The notes: a model not told the origin generated them from the sequence alone. Positions 42,000 to 54,737 are shown, numbered from the stretch's first letter. The stretch is DNA of 64,000 nucleotides from Enoplolaimus lenunculus (GCA_030248215.1 JASANG010000921.1:1-64000), one strand, 5' to 3'. Program-made: numbers and translations.

Positions 42000-44900
42000 T
42001 CCTGTGTGATATCAGAATTACTAATGGGTGTTTAAATTACGTGTTTTGTGCTGTGTTGAAAATTCACCCGGAAGAGGGCGCTCGTAAACGTTATCCCTAT
42101 ATTTAATGTCAAAGCTCAGACAATGATGTAGGCATGGGTTTTCTTAATCCGTTTGTGTCACTTAAGCTTAAGCTTGGGACTAACCCTAAAATTGCGGAAG
42201 AAAACATTACAAGTGCCCAGAAGATGGACCCTGAGGCTCGTATCGCATGCATACGTGGCTAGTTTGCAGATTACTACGTTGATAACAGGTTTAAACATTG
42301 TGTTTGACGAATTGAAGTGTATTGTGTTTGGATTTCGTATAGCGGAACTATAGGCAGTGTTTTTCCAACTGAATGCTGTAAATTCGGCTTAACCAACGAT
42401 TGTTGCTCTAAAGGTTTTCATTTTACCGTTGAAAAATAAGGAATTTAAATCAGATGAGACAGACAGAATGATGCTCAGTATTTATGTACTTCCTGGATAT
42501 TATTATAAACGCTGTAGTTTTAAAATTTATTGCAAACGTTTGGAAAGGTTAGAAACATTAATTTCTTTACGAGCGGGTTAGGATTAAGTGCAGGCATGTA
42601 GAGCAATACTCTTTGATTGCGCTTAAATTTTTGACTGTGTGAACGTTGTTGGGTGTTGTCAATTTAAACTTTCGATCGTGCGCAGGTCAATATTCATATG
42701 TGAGGCACAGTGCTCGGAATTATTTAAATTAGTGTAAATACACCCGTTAAAAGAATAAGTTTTCGTGCAATCATCGCTTTGAAAGTGAAATTGTATGGTG
42801 AGCTTAAGGTGAAAGTGTAAATCTGCAAACCTGCATTTAACTGCGATGTTGTCTTCGAGTCATATTTTGGCTCGAACTGAATTTTACCTTGTAAATTCGA
42901 TATATATGTATATATATGTATGTATATATAAGGTTTTACTGCCATTTGTAAAACATTGTACTGCTTATTAAACAAAGTGCTAATTCTTTAGTTTTGAACA
43001 ATTAGGCAACGAGTGTTTTTATGTTGTTTGAAATTGCCAATGTTAATAGTACTTAACATTTGTAAAAATCCCTGGGAGCAAATCTCCAGAAGCTTGAAAA
43101 CAAATTTTGGAGATGAAGTCTGAATTTTTTCACAATTCATTGGTTTAAGCTTAGTTTTATAAAGATCAAATTTGTTTTCAAAGTTAAACAATCGAAAAAA
43201 TGTATTTAAATTTTAGTGATACCAAACGGGAGTCGGCATGTTAATATATGACGAGCCAGTTTAGGCCTATTTTATACTTTTTTGTTTTTGTTTTTCTTTT
43301 CAAGTATTTTAAGATGTATAGGAAATATATATTTCGCGACCTTGCCTGAGCGAGGTCGTGTTTTGATGGTTGTACGTTAATTTTTTAATTTGCATATGCA
43401 CTATGTAGTGTGCACGTACAACTATTATATATGAACAATAGTCTGATTTGGTTGCACATAACATTTGCAGCGATAATTCATGGTTGGCCAGCTGTATATT
43501 GAGATACGGGATTATTTGTGCTTCGGTACTGAATAGCAAGTTAAGTTTGGTTAATGTAATTGTTCATATAGTTTTGATATTTCTCTGGTTAGGGATAAAT
43601 TTTTAATTTTTGGAGGATTATTTACAGTGGCCACGATCTCCGCCCTTTCTGGTTGCACTTGCATCAAAGTAGTGTATTATATATAGGGTAAGGTGTCGTT
43701 CTCATAAACATTTTTAGCCCATATCGTAATTAGATAAGTTTTATTTCGATATATTCTTTAAATTTGGTTAATACTATTTTTGTGTGCCAAAAAGCAAGTT
43801 TAAAGTGACAGAAACATCAACAAACCGCATGAACACCTAAAAAGATTTTCAATTTTGTTCAGTGGTTTGTTCCAACCGGTGGACAAAACTGCCAGGCGTG
43901 GAACATAACCTGTATTTTTAAGTGGAGCATCGCATGAACTTGATGGAGCGACTTAAAAAATAGCAACGAATTTATACACAATGTTAAATGTTGGTACCAA
44001 ATGTTTCGTGCCAGAATTTGTTGCATGTTCTATATGAATGTATGCGCAAGACATATATTATACATTATATATTGTATGTATAGTTAGGTGTATAAGTGTG
44101 TAAATGCGTACGAGTATACAGGTATTTACAGCGGCTTATGTGTGCATGTGTATGAAGGAATATTTTTGCGTTTGCATTTATACTTGTGCGTAAGGCACAG
44201 TGCTTTTTCCTTGCACGCAGCATAGGTATTTGCGAGCTTGGGCACTAAGCTGTAAATTGGTTGTGCGATTTTGTAGTGAGGCACTATTTTTAAAATCGTG
44301 TTTGCCACTTTGTTAGAACGCATTGCGTAGCGGTGCACATATAGCAGTGGCACAGGGTTTCGAAACGGGAATATTGTCGCAGGAGAAACGATTATTTTAT
44401 TTATATTCCCCTCTATGAGGTTTGTTTACAGGGGTTTCCCATTTTTTAATTTGGTGAATTGGCTGTTGTTGTTATGTGAGGAGCGTTTGTGTTTTATTTT
44501 CAGTGTACATTTTATGATCGTGTAGGCAAAGTTATGTTGTTGTTGAATATTCTAGTAAGATTTCATTGCGTTCAGGTTGTACATGGCTGTATATAATGCA
44601 TGCGGCATACACAGCTGCGGTATTGTATTTACATGTTGGCAATAATACATTATATTTGTGCGCGTCATGATCCTGGATTATGCATTGAGTAGTAGCGGTT
44701 TTTAAAAATAGCATATGCGTGTAGTATATAAATCTTGTTTTCGTACAATGCTTTGTAATACAGGCCTCATAGGTTTTGTTCTTAAAGTTTAAAACGATTA
44801 CGTTACGGCGTGTTATCGGATAGGCCTAAAAGATGCAATGTGAAAATTTTTTTCCGTGTAATATGTTTAGAATTTGACCCTTTAAAATAATACCAAAATT

Positions 44901-45480
44901 ACATTTTGTTGGTGTCTCCTTTCTGATATTGACGCTTTTCAAGGATTACAACATAAATTAACTATTTTGACAATCTAATGGTTCTACTGTGTACGATGTT
45001 ACGCTGGTACAGTTAAATTTTCGAATGGTGTCAGTGAGCGGCTTGTAGCGTAGCGATACCTGAGCGTTTACATGCATATAAAGGCTCGAATTTAAAATTA
45101 CGTATTTTCGAAAAGATAGTAAATTCTCAATGGGCATTTAATTAGTCATAGAGATTTTTGTAATTCTTTTGAGAATTGCAGCGACCATGTCCCCTTTTTA
45201 ATTACTCTAGTGAATATCATTTTTCCGTTACAATTATTTTCAATTTGAGGTATTTCAGCCAAAACAATAAAATATTTCTGAAAATTATTAATTTTTAAAA
45301 GATCAAACTTTTATAATTTAGATTTTTATACCCAAACATTGTCATATTCCACGAACTTTGTTCTAGATTTAAGCTAACAATTGTTTTAAAAATCCACTTT
45401 TCTTCGAATTTGTTAAATGTTGAACGAAGTTTTAAGAATTTTAAAGGTTTCTAGCGAAATCAAAGAATCGAAGTAACTCT
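42000..45480. other. MITE-poor, G+T-rich plus strand; no supported gene
   Basis: None of the MITE families found elsewhere was recognised here. The plus strand is rich in G and T and poor in C, with many TGTGT/TATGTAT words and a (TA)n(TGTA)n run near 42900-42930. Such strand asymmetry can mark an intron, a long untranslated region or the interior of an LTR element ending at 45676. No coding exon could be supported. Confidence 0.4.
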
Positions 45481-45676
45481 TCAAATTATCAGTATAAAAG
45501 TGGTGGTTTCACTGTGGATTGCGTGTGCAAATTGAGAATTTTTGGATAAGCGTGTCAAAGCTACTGGTGAATTTTGGGGAATTAATTAAGAGTTCATTAG
45601 TTGTGTGCTTAGGTAACCGGCAGTACTGGAAGGCGTTCCTTGAAGTGCCGACCCTCTATACTGTACCGTTGTTACA
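45480..45676 (+). mobile_element. LTR fragment, same family as window start
   Basis: TATAAAAGTGGTGGTTTC at 45492 matches 2492 onward. From about 45519 the sequence follows 395-547, including TAGGTAACCGGCAGTACTGG and ending ACCGTTGTTACA. The segment equivalent to 1-380 is absent. No primer-binding-like site follows, so it is a solo LTR or a 3' LTR fossil. Confidence 0.75.
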
Positions 45677-46359
45677 ATATGTATTAAGATTTGGATATTT
45701 GCTTCATCGCTCATAAGGTTAGCCGTGGTTAAAGGTAGTATTCTTACGGGGCGCTGCTGGTAATTTTATTTGCCCAATTATAACAAAGTATGCTTATTGT
45801 ACTGTCTTTATATAAATTTTTTGAAATCCCGTTTCGTTGTGAGATTGGGTTATGAATTAATTTTGTTTGAGCATAATATAGATTATCCCGATTTTCAGCG
45901 TTTTTGGGAGCTAGTTTTTGAGTAAATTTGACTAACCTAGGTTTGTGTAAGAAAATTCCTGCAAACAGTTAATATACTAGTCAAAACACTCAAATTGATA
46001 AGTCTTTGAGACGGCGTGTGGGCTGTCTCTATTATCAGCAGTTTATGTGTCGGAGTACCAATTTTACAACAGTTCCAATGCGGAAGTTTCTAATTTTAGG
46101 CTATTCCAGTCTTTTTTTCTTAAGTTGACCAACTTTTTTAAAATTTTGTTGCCAGTAATTTAGCAAAAGTTAGATTTTTAAAAGCGTGGCTGAAAAGTAG
46201 TCCCCAGAATAATTTGCCTTGGTCCCCCATGTTTTCATCTAACCTATTTTTGATCTCTTAATGTATAAAATTTCTTCGAAGGCAATTTGCATACACATTA
46301 TGCAGTTAATATATCGATGTATTAAGCGTACCAAAAGATAATCAGTTGTTTATACTGCG

Positions 46360-46425
46360 GTATCGTATGACCGAGTGGATAGAGCGGTGGACTTTCGAGC
46401 CAGAGGGTTATGGACAAATGTCTAC
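46360..46425 (+). ncRNA. Degenerate tRNA-like patch
   Basis: GTATGACCGAGTGGATAGAG then CGGTGGACTTTCGAGCCAGA resembles a D-arm and anticodon arm (tRNA-Ser/Leu style CCGAGTGG). No TTCGA-type T-arm follows at the right spacing. Likely a tRNA-derived relic. Confidence 0.25.
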
Positions 46426-48174
46426 GAGTGTCAATAGCATGAAAGAAGTTTCTTTTTATCCATGTTTAAGGCCGTCGGCAGCCCAACAAGCTAGAGTGGA
46501 CCCTAAAAATATTGGAGAAGCTTGAGATTTCACATTCCTAGCAAGTATGGCTGAAACTTTTTGGGGGCAAAGAGGTTAAATTTTTTCTGGAAAAAAGTGG
46601 CAAAGCTTAACTTGCATGAACCACAAATACTATTAATTGTTTTGATGTTAAAAGCTGGACAGATTTCGAGCAAAAGTATGGAATATTGTAAAGAATTTGC
46701 TTGTGTATATTTGGTTTACCTCGTGTCTGTTGCCGCTTTTAGAGGCTGCTTATTAAAAATTGTGCAAGATTGCGAGTGAAATTCGAGGAAGCTAAGCGAT
46801 CTTGCAAGTACTTTCTATAAAAACGGTGCAAAATTTAAATGACAAACGGAGTTTTGAAAAGTTGAAGTGCTGCGCATCAGGTTTATTATAAAATTGGGTA
46901 ATATAGAAAAATTTCAGTGGTTCAATGTGTTTTTAAAGAGGATTTTGACTGTTTGAATTGTGGTCCTGTTACATGGCTGTGGAAGAGATATGTTCCGGAT
47001 ACTGCCATACAAACACCGAAAAGGTGGCCTGTAACTTTTGTGTTTTGTTTTGGTGATTTTGAGCGCGGAATTGATTTTCGGGTGCGTATAGGTGAATATA
47101 GTATATTGTGTACGCTGTGTGATGGGATATAACCAATTGTTGAGCATTTTTATAGGAGCAACACGTCAATCAGAATTAACCCACGAGAGACGTTTTGGGG
47201 TATGTTCTGACTATATTCTGTGAATAGTTGGAAAGCGCTCTCAAGCGTGGACCGTGTAGTGTTACACATAATACCAATTAATATTTCTATTGGTGGTATA
47301 ATTACAAGTGGGCTGGATTGGCACGTGTTTTGAGACCTCGCAATTATTTACGTATTTATTTATTCTGGTTAACACTGGAATTGCGTTTTTGAAAGAGTTT
47401 TACAGGATTGTGTTTGCTTCAGACTACGAATAACGTATGGCTTTATTTTGAATGCTGACCGTATCATAAGTGTTACACTGTGTTGTGAACATTTATATAT
47501 AAAATGCATTTAAACACATAAAATTGTTATTCCTCTGTTTTACTTGTTGAGCTGGTGCACGTAATGTTTATAGTCATTGGGATTATTTATTTATTATATT
47601 ATGATGCATACTGGAGCATTATTTTTGAAAATATTAAAGTTTGAGCTTGCTTTAGTGAGGACGATTATTGTAAGGAATTAACTGCGCATTATACCTATAA
47701 ATTCGAAACAGTCATTTTTTGAACTTTCTCCAAACAGGTCTGGAGAACATTAGCGCTAAACATAATACGTCTCAAGTCAACGTATGCATTGTATAGTTGT
47801 GTAATGTATGCTATATGTTCTTAGATTTCATGTGCGTCAAGTAGCGTTATAAAGCACGCTTTTGGTGGCACTATTAGCACATCCCGCACATCCAACATCC
47901 CCAGTACTGTTTAAATAGACAAGCTATGTTGTTATTGCGAAACTGTTTGCGCACATTTTGGCTCTAAATAAAAAATGCCCGCAGAGGGTTTATCGCATTG
48001 TTGGACACTTAATATAGTTTGCGCATCATGTTAATGTTAAATATACAATTACGCAAACAAGCCAGACTGTTCATGTCTGAACGTTGTCGCAGAACGCGAT
48101 AAATAAGATAATACTGCTCACACGTCAACTTTGGTTCACGAATTCAGTAGTAAAAGAAAGTCGAAAAACTCGGC

Positions 48175-48256
48175 GGACAAGCGTGATTCGAACTTTAAAC
48201 TTAAACAAATTAAACATTCATACGAACCGCTTTCGACCAGTGGACTACTACTGCGC
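48175..48256 (-). ncRNA. Degenerate tRNA-like patch
   Basis: On the minus strand, TAGTCCACTGGTCGA is A-box-like and AGTTCGAATCA about 45 bases later is B-box-like. The arms do not pair well. It could be the head of a tRNA-derived SINE. Confidence 0.3.
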
Positions 48257-49829
48257 TTGAAAAATATTGTATTTACCTTTCAGATTATAGAACCTACTAG
48301 ATGCAGGATGTAAATACGGGCGTCGAGCGTTTTAAACAACAAAAATTCCTGATGTAAGATATATTGCAGCATTTTTCTATACACGGCCACAATATGTTTA
48401 TTTAAATGACCTTGCATAACCTGTACTTATAATTTTCGCATGGCTACAACAATATCCCGCATCACCTTCTTAATACATTTTTGTTGTGGTGAAGCTATTA
48501 GGGCGCAAACGGCTGGGTGACTATAGTTCGAAACCTGCATGCAGGAGACAACGGAAGCAAGTAAGCCGAGGCCGAGAATATTGCTGCCAATGGGATTTTC
48601 GCTAAAAGCACTAAGGTTTTTCCCACATAGAAAAATTTGTATGTCCTAAAGTTTCGCTCTTTGACCAAACTTATTTTGCAACTTAAGTACGCTCTTGCAA
48701 ACAGTTCAAATACCGGTTGCATGGGCTGTCTAGACGCGGAAGCTTGACCAAATTTGAGTTGCTGTAAGCTGTCATGGTCAACGGCATGGGAAATTCTAGG
48801 GAATGTCTGTGGACTCGGTCACGATAAGAATCCTGTAACTATCCGTCGGCATGCATAGTTTCAGAGAAGAATACGGAAAAACCTTATGTTGAATATTGCT
48901 GTTTAAAACGTGGGCTTGGGAGTTTCCACAAGTACATCCGACAGGTTCGGAGGCTTAACGGGACAAATTTTTTAAGTTACATCTGCGGACGATTTTGTTG
49001 CATGATTTTGTGCAGATATAAACTACTTGCAGCTTCAATGTATTAATCATTTGCCTTATAACTGCATGCCGTTCGTCTTTATCTGTGATTGTTTTGTAAA
49101 ATTTGTTCAATAAATCCAACTTGTGTCACAAACAGCTCACATATCTCCTTTAGGCGCAAGGCACGGTACATTAATGGCAATACATCTGATTGCGTAATAA
49201 CAAGGAACTGTAGCATTCATTGCTTTAAATTTTCTTTTAAACATCTACTGGGTAGTGTGCTGAATGGTATCGCATGAGCTTAGAAGCTTCAAGAGCGGGT
49301 TCAAATGTTAAAATTAAACTCGCTTTCAGGTCTAGTTAATAACCTCTACATGTGTACTGTACTTATTGGTAATAACAGTATTGTCCTTGGTGATTAAATA
49401 AGCGTTTACTTATTAGAGTAACCTTCGGTCAGTTGAAACAACACATGATTGATTCAAAGGACTGTGAGCAAAATTCGCCTGGGAAAGGTACAGTCAGTGT
49501 ACGTAGTGGTAGAATTACTGCAACAGAAACTATGGATAGATCGTGTGGCCAATCGAAAACTTTATGCTGGACGGATATACAAAGGTTTCACAGAATTACA
49601 GCTGAAAAAACCGGTAAGCGCTTGAGATGGGTACAGAAACAGTTTCAATGAAACTGAAAATTTTAGCAAAAGTCACAGGAACACCGGACCTTTCAGACAG
49701 TTTTGTTCCATCAACCAGTGATTCAGAAACTGCTGTGTCGCACATTGTTTACAACTTTAATTGAACAATTTATACAGTATACATTTTCAGGAAATGATCG
49801 AGAAATGGTAGGGTATTTTGACGTGTTTG

Positions 49830-50195
49830 TTCTAGCGCCAAAAATAAAATTTGGCAACAAATTTGAATTTCACGCTTAACTTTGAAGTTTCCTACTAAAA
49901 TTTTAATTTTTCCCGCCAAAATTTGAATTTCATCGCCAATATTTGAATTTCGCGCCAAAATTTGAATTTTACCGCCAAAATTTTAATTTCCCACAAAAAT
50001 TTAAGTTTTGCCGCCGAAATTGAATTTCACGCCAAAATTTAAATTGTGCCGCTAAAATTTGAATTTCCCGCCAAAACTTTAATTTCCCGCCTAAATTTGA
50101 ATTTGCGGCCATAATTTAAGTTTTCCCGCCAAAAATTGAATTTGTGGCCAAAATTTAAGTTTTCCGGCCAAAATTTGAATTTCCGGGCAAAATGA
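49830..50195 (+). repeat. Minisatellite of CGCCAAAATTTGAATTT units
   Basis: About 18-20 diverged units of 17-22 bp, each a variant of CCCGCCAAAATTTGAATTT. It runs directly into the 215-bp repeat at 50226-50445. Confidence 0.9.
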
Positions 50196-50225
50196 AAAAT
50201 TAACAAAATTTTAAACTCTGCAGTT

Positions 50226-50445
50226 TCTAAACATTGACCGTAAAATTTGCACTCTAATTTAAATGGATGATGTTTTTACACACTCTTTTTGCTCGGTCGC
50301 TTTATTTGTAGGTCATTTGTACAGCTAGCTAAAAATTTTAACATTACCTTTGGAGAGCGTTCGTCATTAGCTAGGTATTAAAATAGTGGGACATTTTTTA
50401 AGATTGCCGAGCGCAGTATAAACTCGATGATGCATTAGTTTGTTG
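50226..50445 (+). repeat. 215-bp repeat, free copy of TM-2 cargo
   Basis: ACATTGACCGTAAAATTTGC through GCTAGGTATTAAAATAGTGG to GAGCGCAGTATAAACTCG matches 33344-33560 inside the TM-2 element, but no TM-2 ends flank it here. Confidence 0.85.
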
Positions 50446-50935
50446 GATGAATATTGTTAACCAGACTTGGGAAACAAACTTTCCCAGTGCGGATACCTTC
50501 CCGGGATGTATTATTGTTCATAAGGACTGATTATCGTTGAAAAAGCGCCCACGAGACAATTTTTTTCGGGAAAATAATTTTTTTGACGACACGGCTGATG
50601 TGTTTCAGGTCCTAAAATAATTTTAAGGAAGGCATGCGATTGATTTTGCAACACTAAAAGCTTTAGCTAAAACGGCTCTAAAGGATCCTGATTGGAGGGC
50701 TTTCTCCTTGTTCTTTCGTGGCTCCGTGCAGCCCGTTGAGTTTTATGGAAACTCGGACTGTTTTTTTCTTACTGAGTCAAAAACAGATCGAAACTTGCAT
50801 ACTCAAAACAATATGGAGGCCTTGTAACAAGAAAATCGATTCCCGGCAAACTGGTTTCCCTTGAATAATTCTCCGGAAATCAAAACTCCAGGCCGACAGA
50901 TTTGTTCAGGAAAATTGGTCCGCCATTTATAAATT

Positions 50936-51124
50936 GGCCCATGTAAAGATCAGGGGCGGAACGTTTTTCTGTGGTACTAGAAAAGAGTAAGTTTTAGGCT
51001 ATTTTTTGCTTGGCTTATGCGTAGGCTTAGGCTTAGGAATATGCTCATTCTTATGCTTCAGGATTACGCTTAGGCTTAGGAATATGCTTATAATACTGTT
51101 CCGCCCGTGTTCTTTACATTGGCC
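50936..51124 (+). mobile_element. TM-3 MITE with exact 8-bp target duplication
   Basis: GGCCCATGTAAAGATCAGGG to GTTCTTTACATTGGCC, flanked by TATAAATT at 50928-50935 and 51125-51132. The core has TTAGGC runs and GGAATATGCTCATTCTTATG, the unit that is expanded at 59781-60020. Confidence 0.95.
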
Positions 51125-51204
51125 TATAAATTAATGCACTAACCGAACGCCAATTTTCACTGAGGACTAATTTTCGTACAGAGTTCAGTTCTCATAGAAA
51201 AATT

Positions 51205-51387
51205 GGCCCATGTTACTTTAACTGGCGTCCAGGTTTCTGGTGGGTCTATAAAAGAGTAGGTTTAGATTCTAGATTTCTTTTTTGCTTAGGCTTAGGCTTA
51301 GGAACACATTTTTGCAACGCTTAGGCTTAGGAGTAGGCTTAGCAATGCACTTAATCTACTGTTAGGCCCTTAAAAGCAACATTGGCC
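51205..51387 (+). mobile_element. TM-1 MITE with 8-bp target duplication
   Basis: GGCCCATGTTACTTTAACTG to TTAAAAGCAACATTGGCC. The flanks GAAAAATT (51197-51204) and GAACAATT (51388-51395) differ by one base. Confidence 0.9.
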
Positions 51388-51566
51388 GAACAATTGTTCC
51401 CTCTGATAGTTAAATTTGGAAAATAGTTCAGGGGACAATTTTCCTGTAGCACGGAGTCGAACAGTACCTCTCAGAGGTCGAAGTGAGGTGTGATATAACC
51501 CGTGGACTGAACTTCTTGGTTGCCTTGGTCGTACCGCCATATATGGGGCAAGAAGATGGAATAAAC

Positions 51567-51685
51567 CAGGGTTCCAACGGAATTTCGATTCCGGCTAAAA
51601 TTCCGTTTAAGTTTGGGTTCCGATTCCGACTGGCTGCTATCTTGATGCCGGAATTCTGATTTTTCGGTAATGAGTTTTTAAGGTG
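51567..51685 (+). mobile_element. CAGGGTTCCAAC hAT-like MITE, left end
   Basis: CAGGGTTCCAACGGAATTTC then GATTCCGGCTAAAATTCC matches the left 110 bases of 29826-30361. The right end was not found. Confidence 0.65.
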
Positions 51686-53000
51686 ATTGAACTTAGATTT
51701 TGCCTGTTGCTTCGTTCGTTTGCACTTAATCTGATTGTTTATTTTAGTAAGTATTCTCATTTGTTACGTGAAGGGCATTTATCAGATCAAATTATTCCGC
51801 TGATTATCAAAGTGTGACTGCAATTGAAAACTTTAAGTTTTATTTTTAAACGAATATTAACAAAATCTAAACATAAAATTCTATTTCATAACGACAAGCA
51901 GTGATGTTAGCCAGATAAATTCCTTACTGCAGTACAAATATTCATTCTCAGAGTTCTGCACCGAATTGTAACCACCTACCCTTATTTCATAATACAAATG
52001 CAAGCAGGGCAGAGGCGTCGGCAGAAAATCATGTTTGTTTACTTTTAGACCGAGTCAATTTGAAGGGCACCAGCCTGGGGCCCGCGTAGACGACCGTGCC
52101 GCAGGTGTGATATCCCCTTGACCCTTCTTCCGGCCCTCACCGTACAACTTACCACTGGACAGCTGTCAAATTTTCAACACATCTTTATAAAATAGTTCAA
52201 TTTGCTGTTGTCTCAGATTTTTATCTTGTGTTTTAATGATTTTTGCTGCCAGCTTCGCTCTACGACTTTGAGCCACAAGGATACTTAATTCTGCGAATTA
52301 ATGCATTCCAAACTAGTTGGTCAGTAGTTCTAAACTGAATTTAACACGTGGCGGACCAGAAAATGTCTATGGATAATATATACTAGTCTGCCAGCTTTGC
52401 GCAACTGCGCAAAGTTAGCGAAAGCACAAAAATTTCCTTGCAATTTTTCTTTTCGTAAAACAAAGAACAATCATTCACGTGTATTTGCTAAGAAATTTTT
52501 GTAAACAAAGTATTGCTGGAAATTTGCCCAAAATACGTATGTGGGACGTTCCAGCTTTAATATATAGATTTAAATCTGTCGAAAAAAATGCAGCTTACTT
52601 TTGGGTTAAAAATTTTAAAACCGACAAAAATTCATCTAACGGCTATTGGCCCGTTGTTGCTTGGCTTCAGTGAGGCAGCAAATTTCGAAACGCTCCCATG
52701 GGGATCTACGCCCTAAGTTCATCTTTGAGTATTATAACACTCAAATTGTTCCGGTACAATACCGTACGACGGCGGACGGTGTCGGACGGCGCCTCCAAGT
52801 ATAGTGCCAGAAACAAGGCCTCGCAAGTTGCAGAAGAGGTCGGCTTAATTGTGGACGTCTGTGCTTTCCCAATAAACGTATTTAAAAGGATTCAGTGGTT
52901 GTACCCAAAAATCTTGTATGTTTTGCGATGATTCAACAATATTCTTTCTCTAAAATCATAAAAATGTAGCGACTCTTATGGGTGTCGCCCTTCCATTAAT
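51686..53000. other. No supported gene
   Basis: AT-rich with short frames. A small patch with mixed codon use at 52690-52930 (77-codon plus frame) has no recognisable motif. Confidence 0.35.
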
Positions 53001-53187
53001 GGACCAATGTAAAGATCAGCGGCGAACCGTTTTTTGCGCGACTGCAATAGAGTAAACTTAAGCTTTGGACTAATTTTTTGCTTAGGATTAGGCTTAGGAG
53101 TAAGCTCATTATTTCGTTTCTATCTATAGGCGTAGACTTAGAGATATGCTTATACTACTGTTACGGCCCAGTTATATACATCGGGCC
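53001..53187 (+). mobile_element. TM-3 MITE, diverged
   Basis: GGACCAATGTAAAGATCAGC to TTATATACATCGGGCC, with the shared inner word AAACTTAAGCTTTGGACTAA. No target duplication is visible. Confidence 0.75.
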
Positions 53188-53415
53188 GCTAGCCAAGGTG
53201 GCGCATGGACGCTCAGAGACGGACAAATTTTGCTAGAAAATTTTCCACCTTGCTTGTAAGCCAACAAGAACTCTTGTATGCCGCTCCTGAAAATTTTTTA
53301 GACCACCCAGAAAGGTAAGCCGGTCACAGGCCCATAACAAAAACCCTTGCATGTTCCTCGTGCAAAAATTGTTAGTCCCCCTAGAAAGGTAAGCTGGCCG
53401 CAGGTCCATTAATGT
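53188..53415 (-). mobile_element. GGCCCGTAGCC-family MITE, partial duplicate
   Basis: Two successive copies of a block containing CCAACAAGAACTCTTGTATG or CATAACAAAAACCCTTGCATG, followed by CCCAGAAAGGTAAGCCGGTC or CCTAGAAAGGTAAGCTGGCC, with AGGCCC/AGGTCC ends. Confidence 0.6.
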
Positions 53416-53599
53416 ATTGTTCATAGAAGTACGGATTTTCCAAAGAATGTTTAAAACATCAATTAAACACTGAAATTTACGTCCAAACTTTTCGCTCGAT
53501 TTCTGTAAAATTGTTTCGTTGGTTATCTCTGTACTCGCGGCTCCCGTGGGTCATAAACAGTAAGTTCCCAAGTGAACACTCGGTGTAAAATTTCTGTTT

Positions 53600-53875
53600 C
53601 TAAATCACGTATAAATAGTGAAACTTTTTGTTTACAGATAAACTGTAATTATTATTCGATATAACATAAAAATGACAAAATTGATTCAAAATTTCAAAAA
53701 AAATTGTGCGCATCTGCCATTTTAATATTTTTTGAAAGCCCTGTGAATATTTGCACGTCTCAATTGTATTGCAAAATCTTTGAACATCTTTGAAAATTGT
53801 ATACTTCAATATCTGTTGCGTTATTTTGATTACTATTCTTTATCGTTATTTTTAAAATAGGTACACCTCCTGTAC
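53600..53875 (+). mobile_element. CAGGGTGTAA hAT-like MITE, right half
   Basis: Contains TATACTTCAATATCTGTTGC, GTTATTTTGATTACTATTC and a decayed TACACCTCCTG end, collinear with 61100-61292 of the complete copy. Confidence 0.6.
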
Positions 53876-53955
53876 TCAGCTCACGCAAATAAGCAGTTTT
53901 CACCCGCGCTAAAAGATCTACCCGCGACCCATATTTCACCCGCGCCTACAGTTAC

Positions 53956-54188
53956 CACATTCGAAATAATATTTCTGATATTTAAGAAAAAAATTCTTAC
54001 ATTTAAGAAATATAATTAGCAAGGTGCACATGAAAAGTATTTCTGTTATAACAGAAAAGTTTTCAAAGTCTGAAAATAAACGTGTTTCAGATATTTTTAA
54101 AAAAATCGTCTTAAATATCAGAAAAACTTTTCAGATTTGCCACAGAACATACTTTTCTGAACAATTTCAGAAATACTTTTTTGTGTGC
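53956..54188 (-). mobile_element. AAGTATTTCTGA MITE, inverted copy
   Basis: CACATTCGAAATAATATTTC at one end and AGAAATACTTTTTTGTGTG at the other. Read on the minus strand it is collinear with 13956-14202, including the palindromic TTCTGTTATAACAGAA. Confidence 0.75.
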
Positions 54189-54531
54189 AGGTATTTTAAA
54201 GATCACCGGTGATTTGCTTTTTATGAAGTTTTGCATTGAAGCTCCAACGAATTTTACACACGAAAGTTAATACGATTAACAACAAAATTTCAAACCCAAC
54301 TAAGTAAAGCACTGGTATAACACTGTACAGCAACTGATCTGCAGTGATGCAAACAATTGTGTAAGTTTTGCACCTTAACGCTTAAAATTTTAGCGTGAGA
54401 ATTTTTACCCGATCCGCGTTGATCCTCTGGTTAAGTCCCATTCTGCTTGTAATTATGTATGCTTTTAAAGAAGAGTAAGTAAAGCTGGTACATCCCTTAA
54501 GAATACATTTAAGTCATGGCATGCTAACTCA

Positions 54532-54679
54532 GGCCCGTAGCCAGCTCACCTTGCTAGGAGGGCTAAAAAATTTTCAAGAGGGGCATGAATTACAAGCAAG
54601 GTTGAAACTTTTCTAGGGGGACCCAAAATTTGGCCAGGGTGTGCTGCGCTATCCCTGGCGCCTCTTCGGCTACGGGTCC
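54532..54679 (+). mobile_element. GGCCCGTAGCCAGCTCACC-family MITE, complete
   Basis: GGCCCGTAGCCAGCTCACCT to CTTCGGCTACGGGTCC, with AAATTTTCAAGAGGGGC and AAGCAAGGTTGAAACTTTTC inside. 148 bp. It lies just upstream of the coding frame starting at 54738. Confidence 0.8.
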
Positions 54680-54737
54680 GATGCTACTGCCGTGATAGTT
54701 TCTCTCATGGTATAGCAAATTTGTAAAACTTTTTGAG

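Larger units (their letters stand above)
45677..49820. other. MITE-poor region without a supported gene
   Basis: AT-rich, with no TTAGGC-type elements and a G+T-rich plus strand up to about 47.7 kb. Short frames up to 77 codons show no motif. Two degenerate tRNA-like patches (near 46.37 and 48.2 kb) are listed separately. Its low repeat load makes it the best place to look for introns or regulatory DNA of a real gene. Confidence 0.4.

Noticed and set aside
42900-42935. TATATATGTATATATATG run as a regulatory site
   Set aside because: Simple dinucleotide-type repeat with no supporting context.
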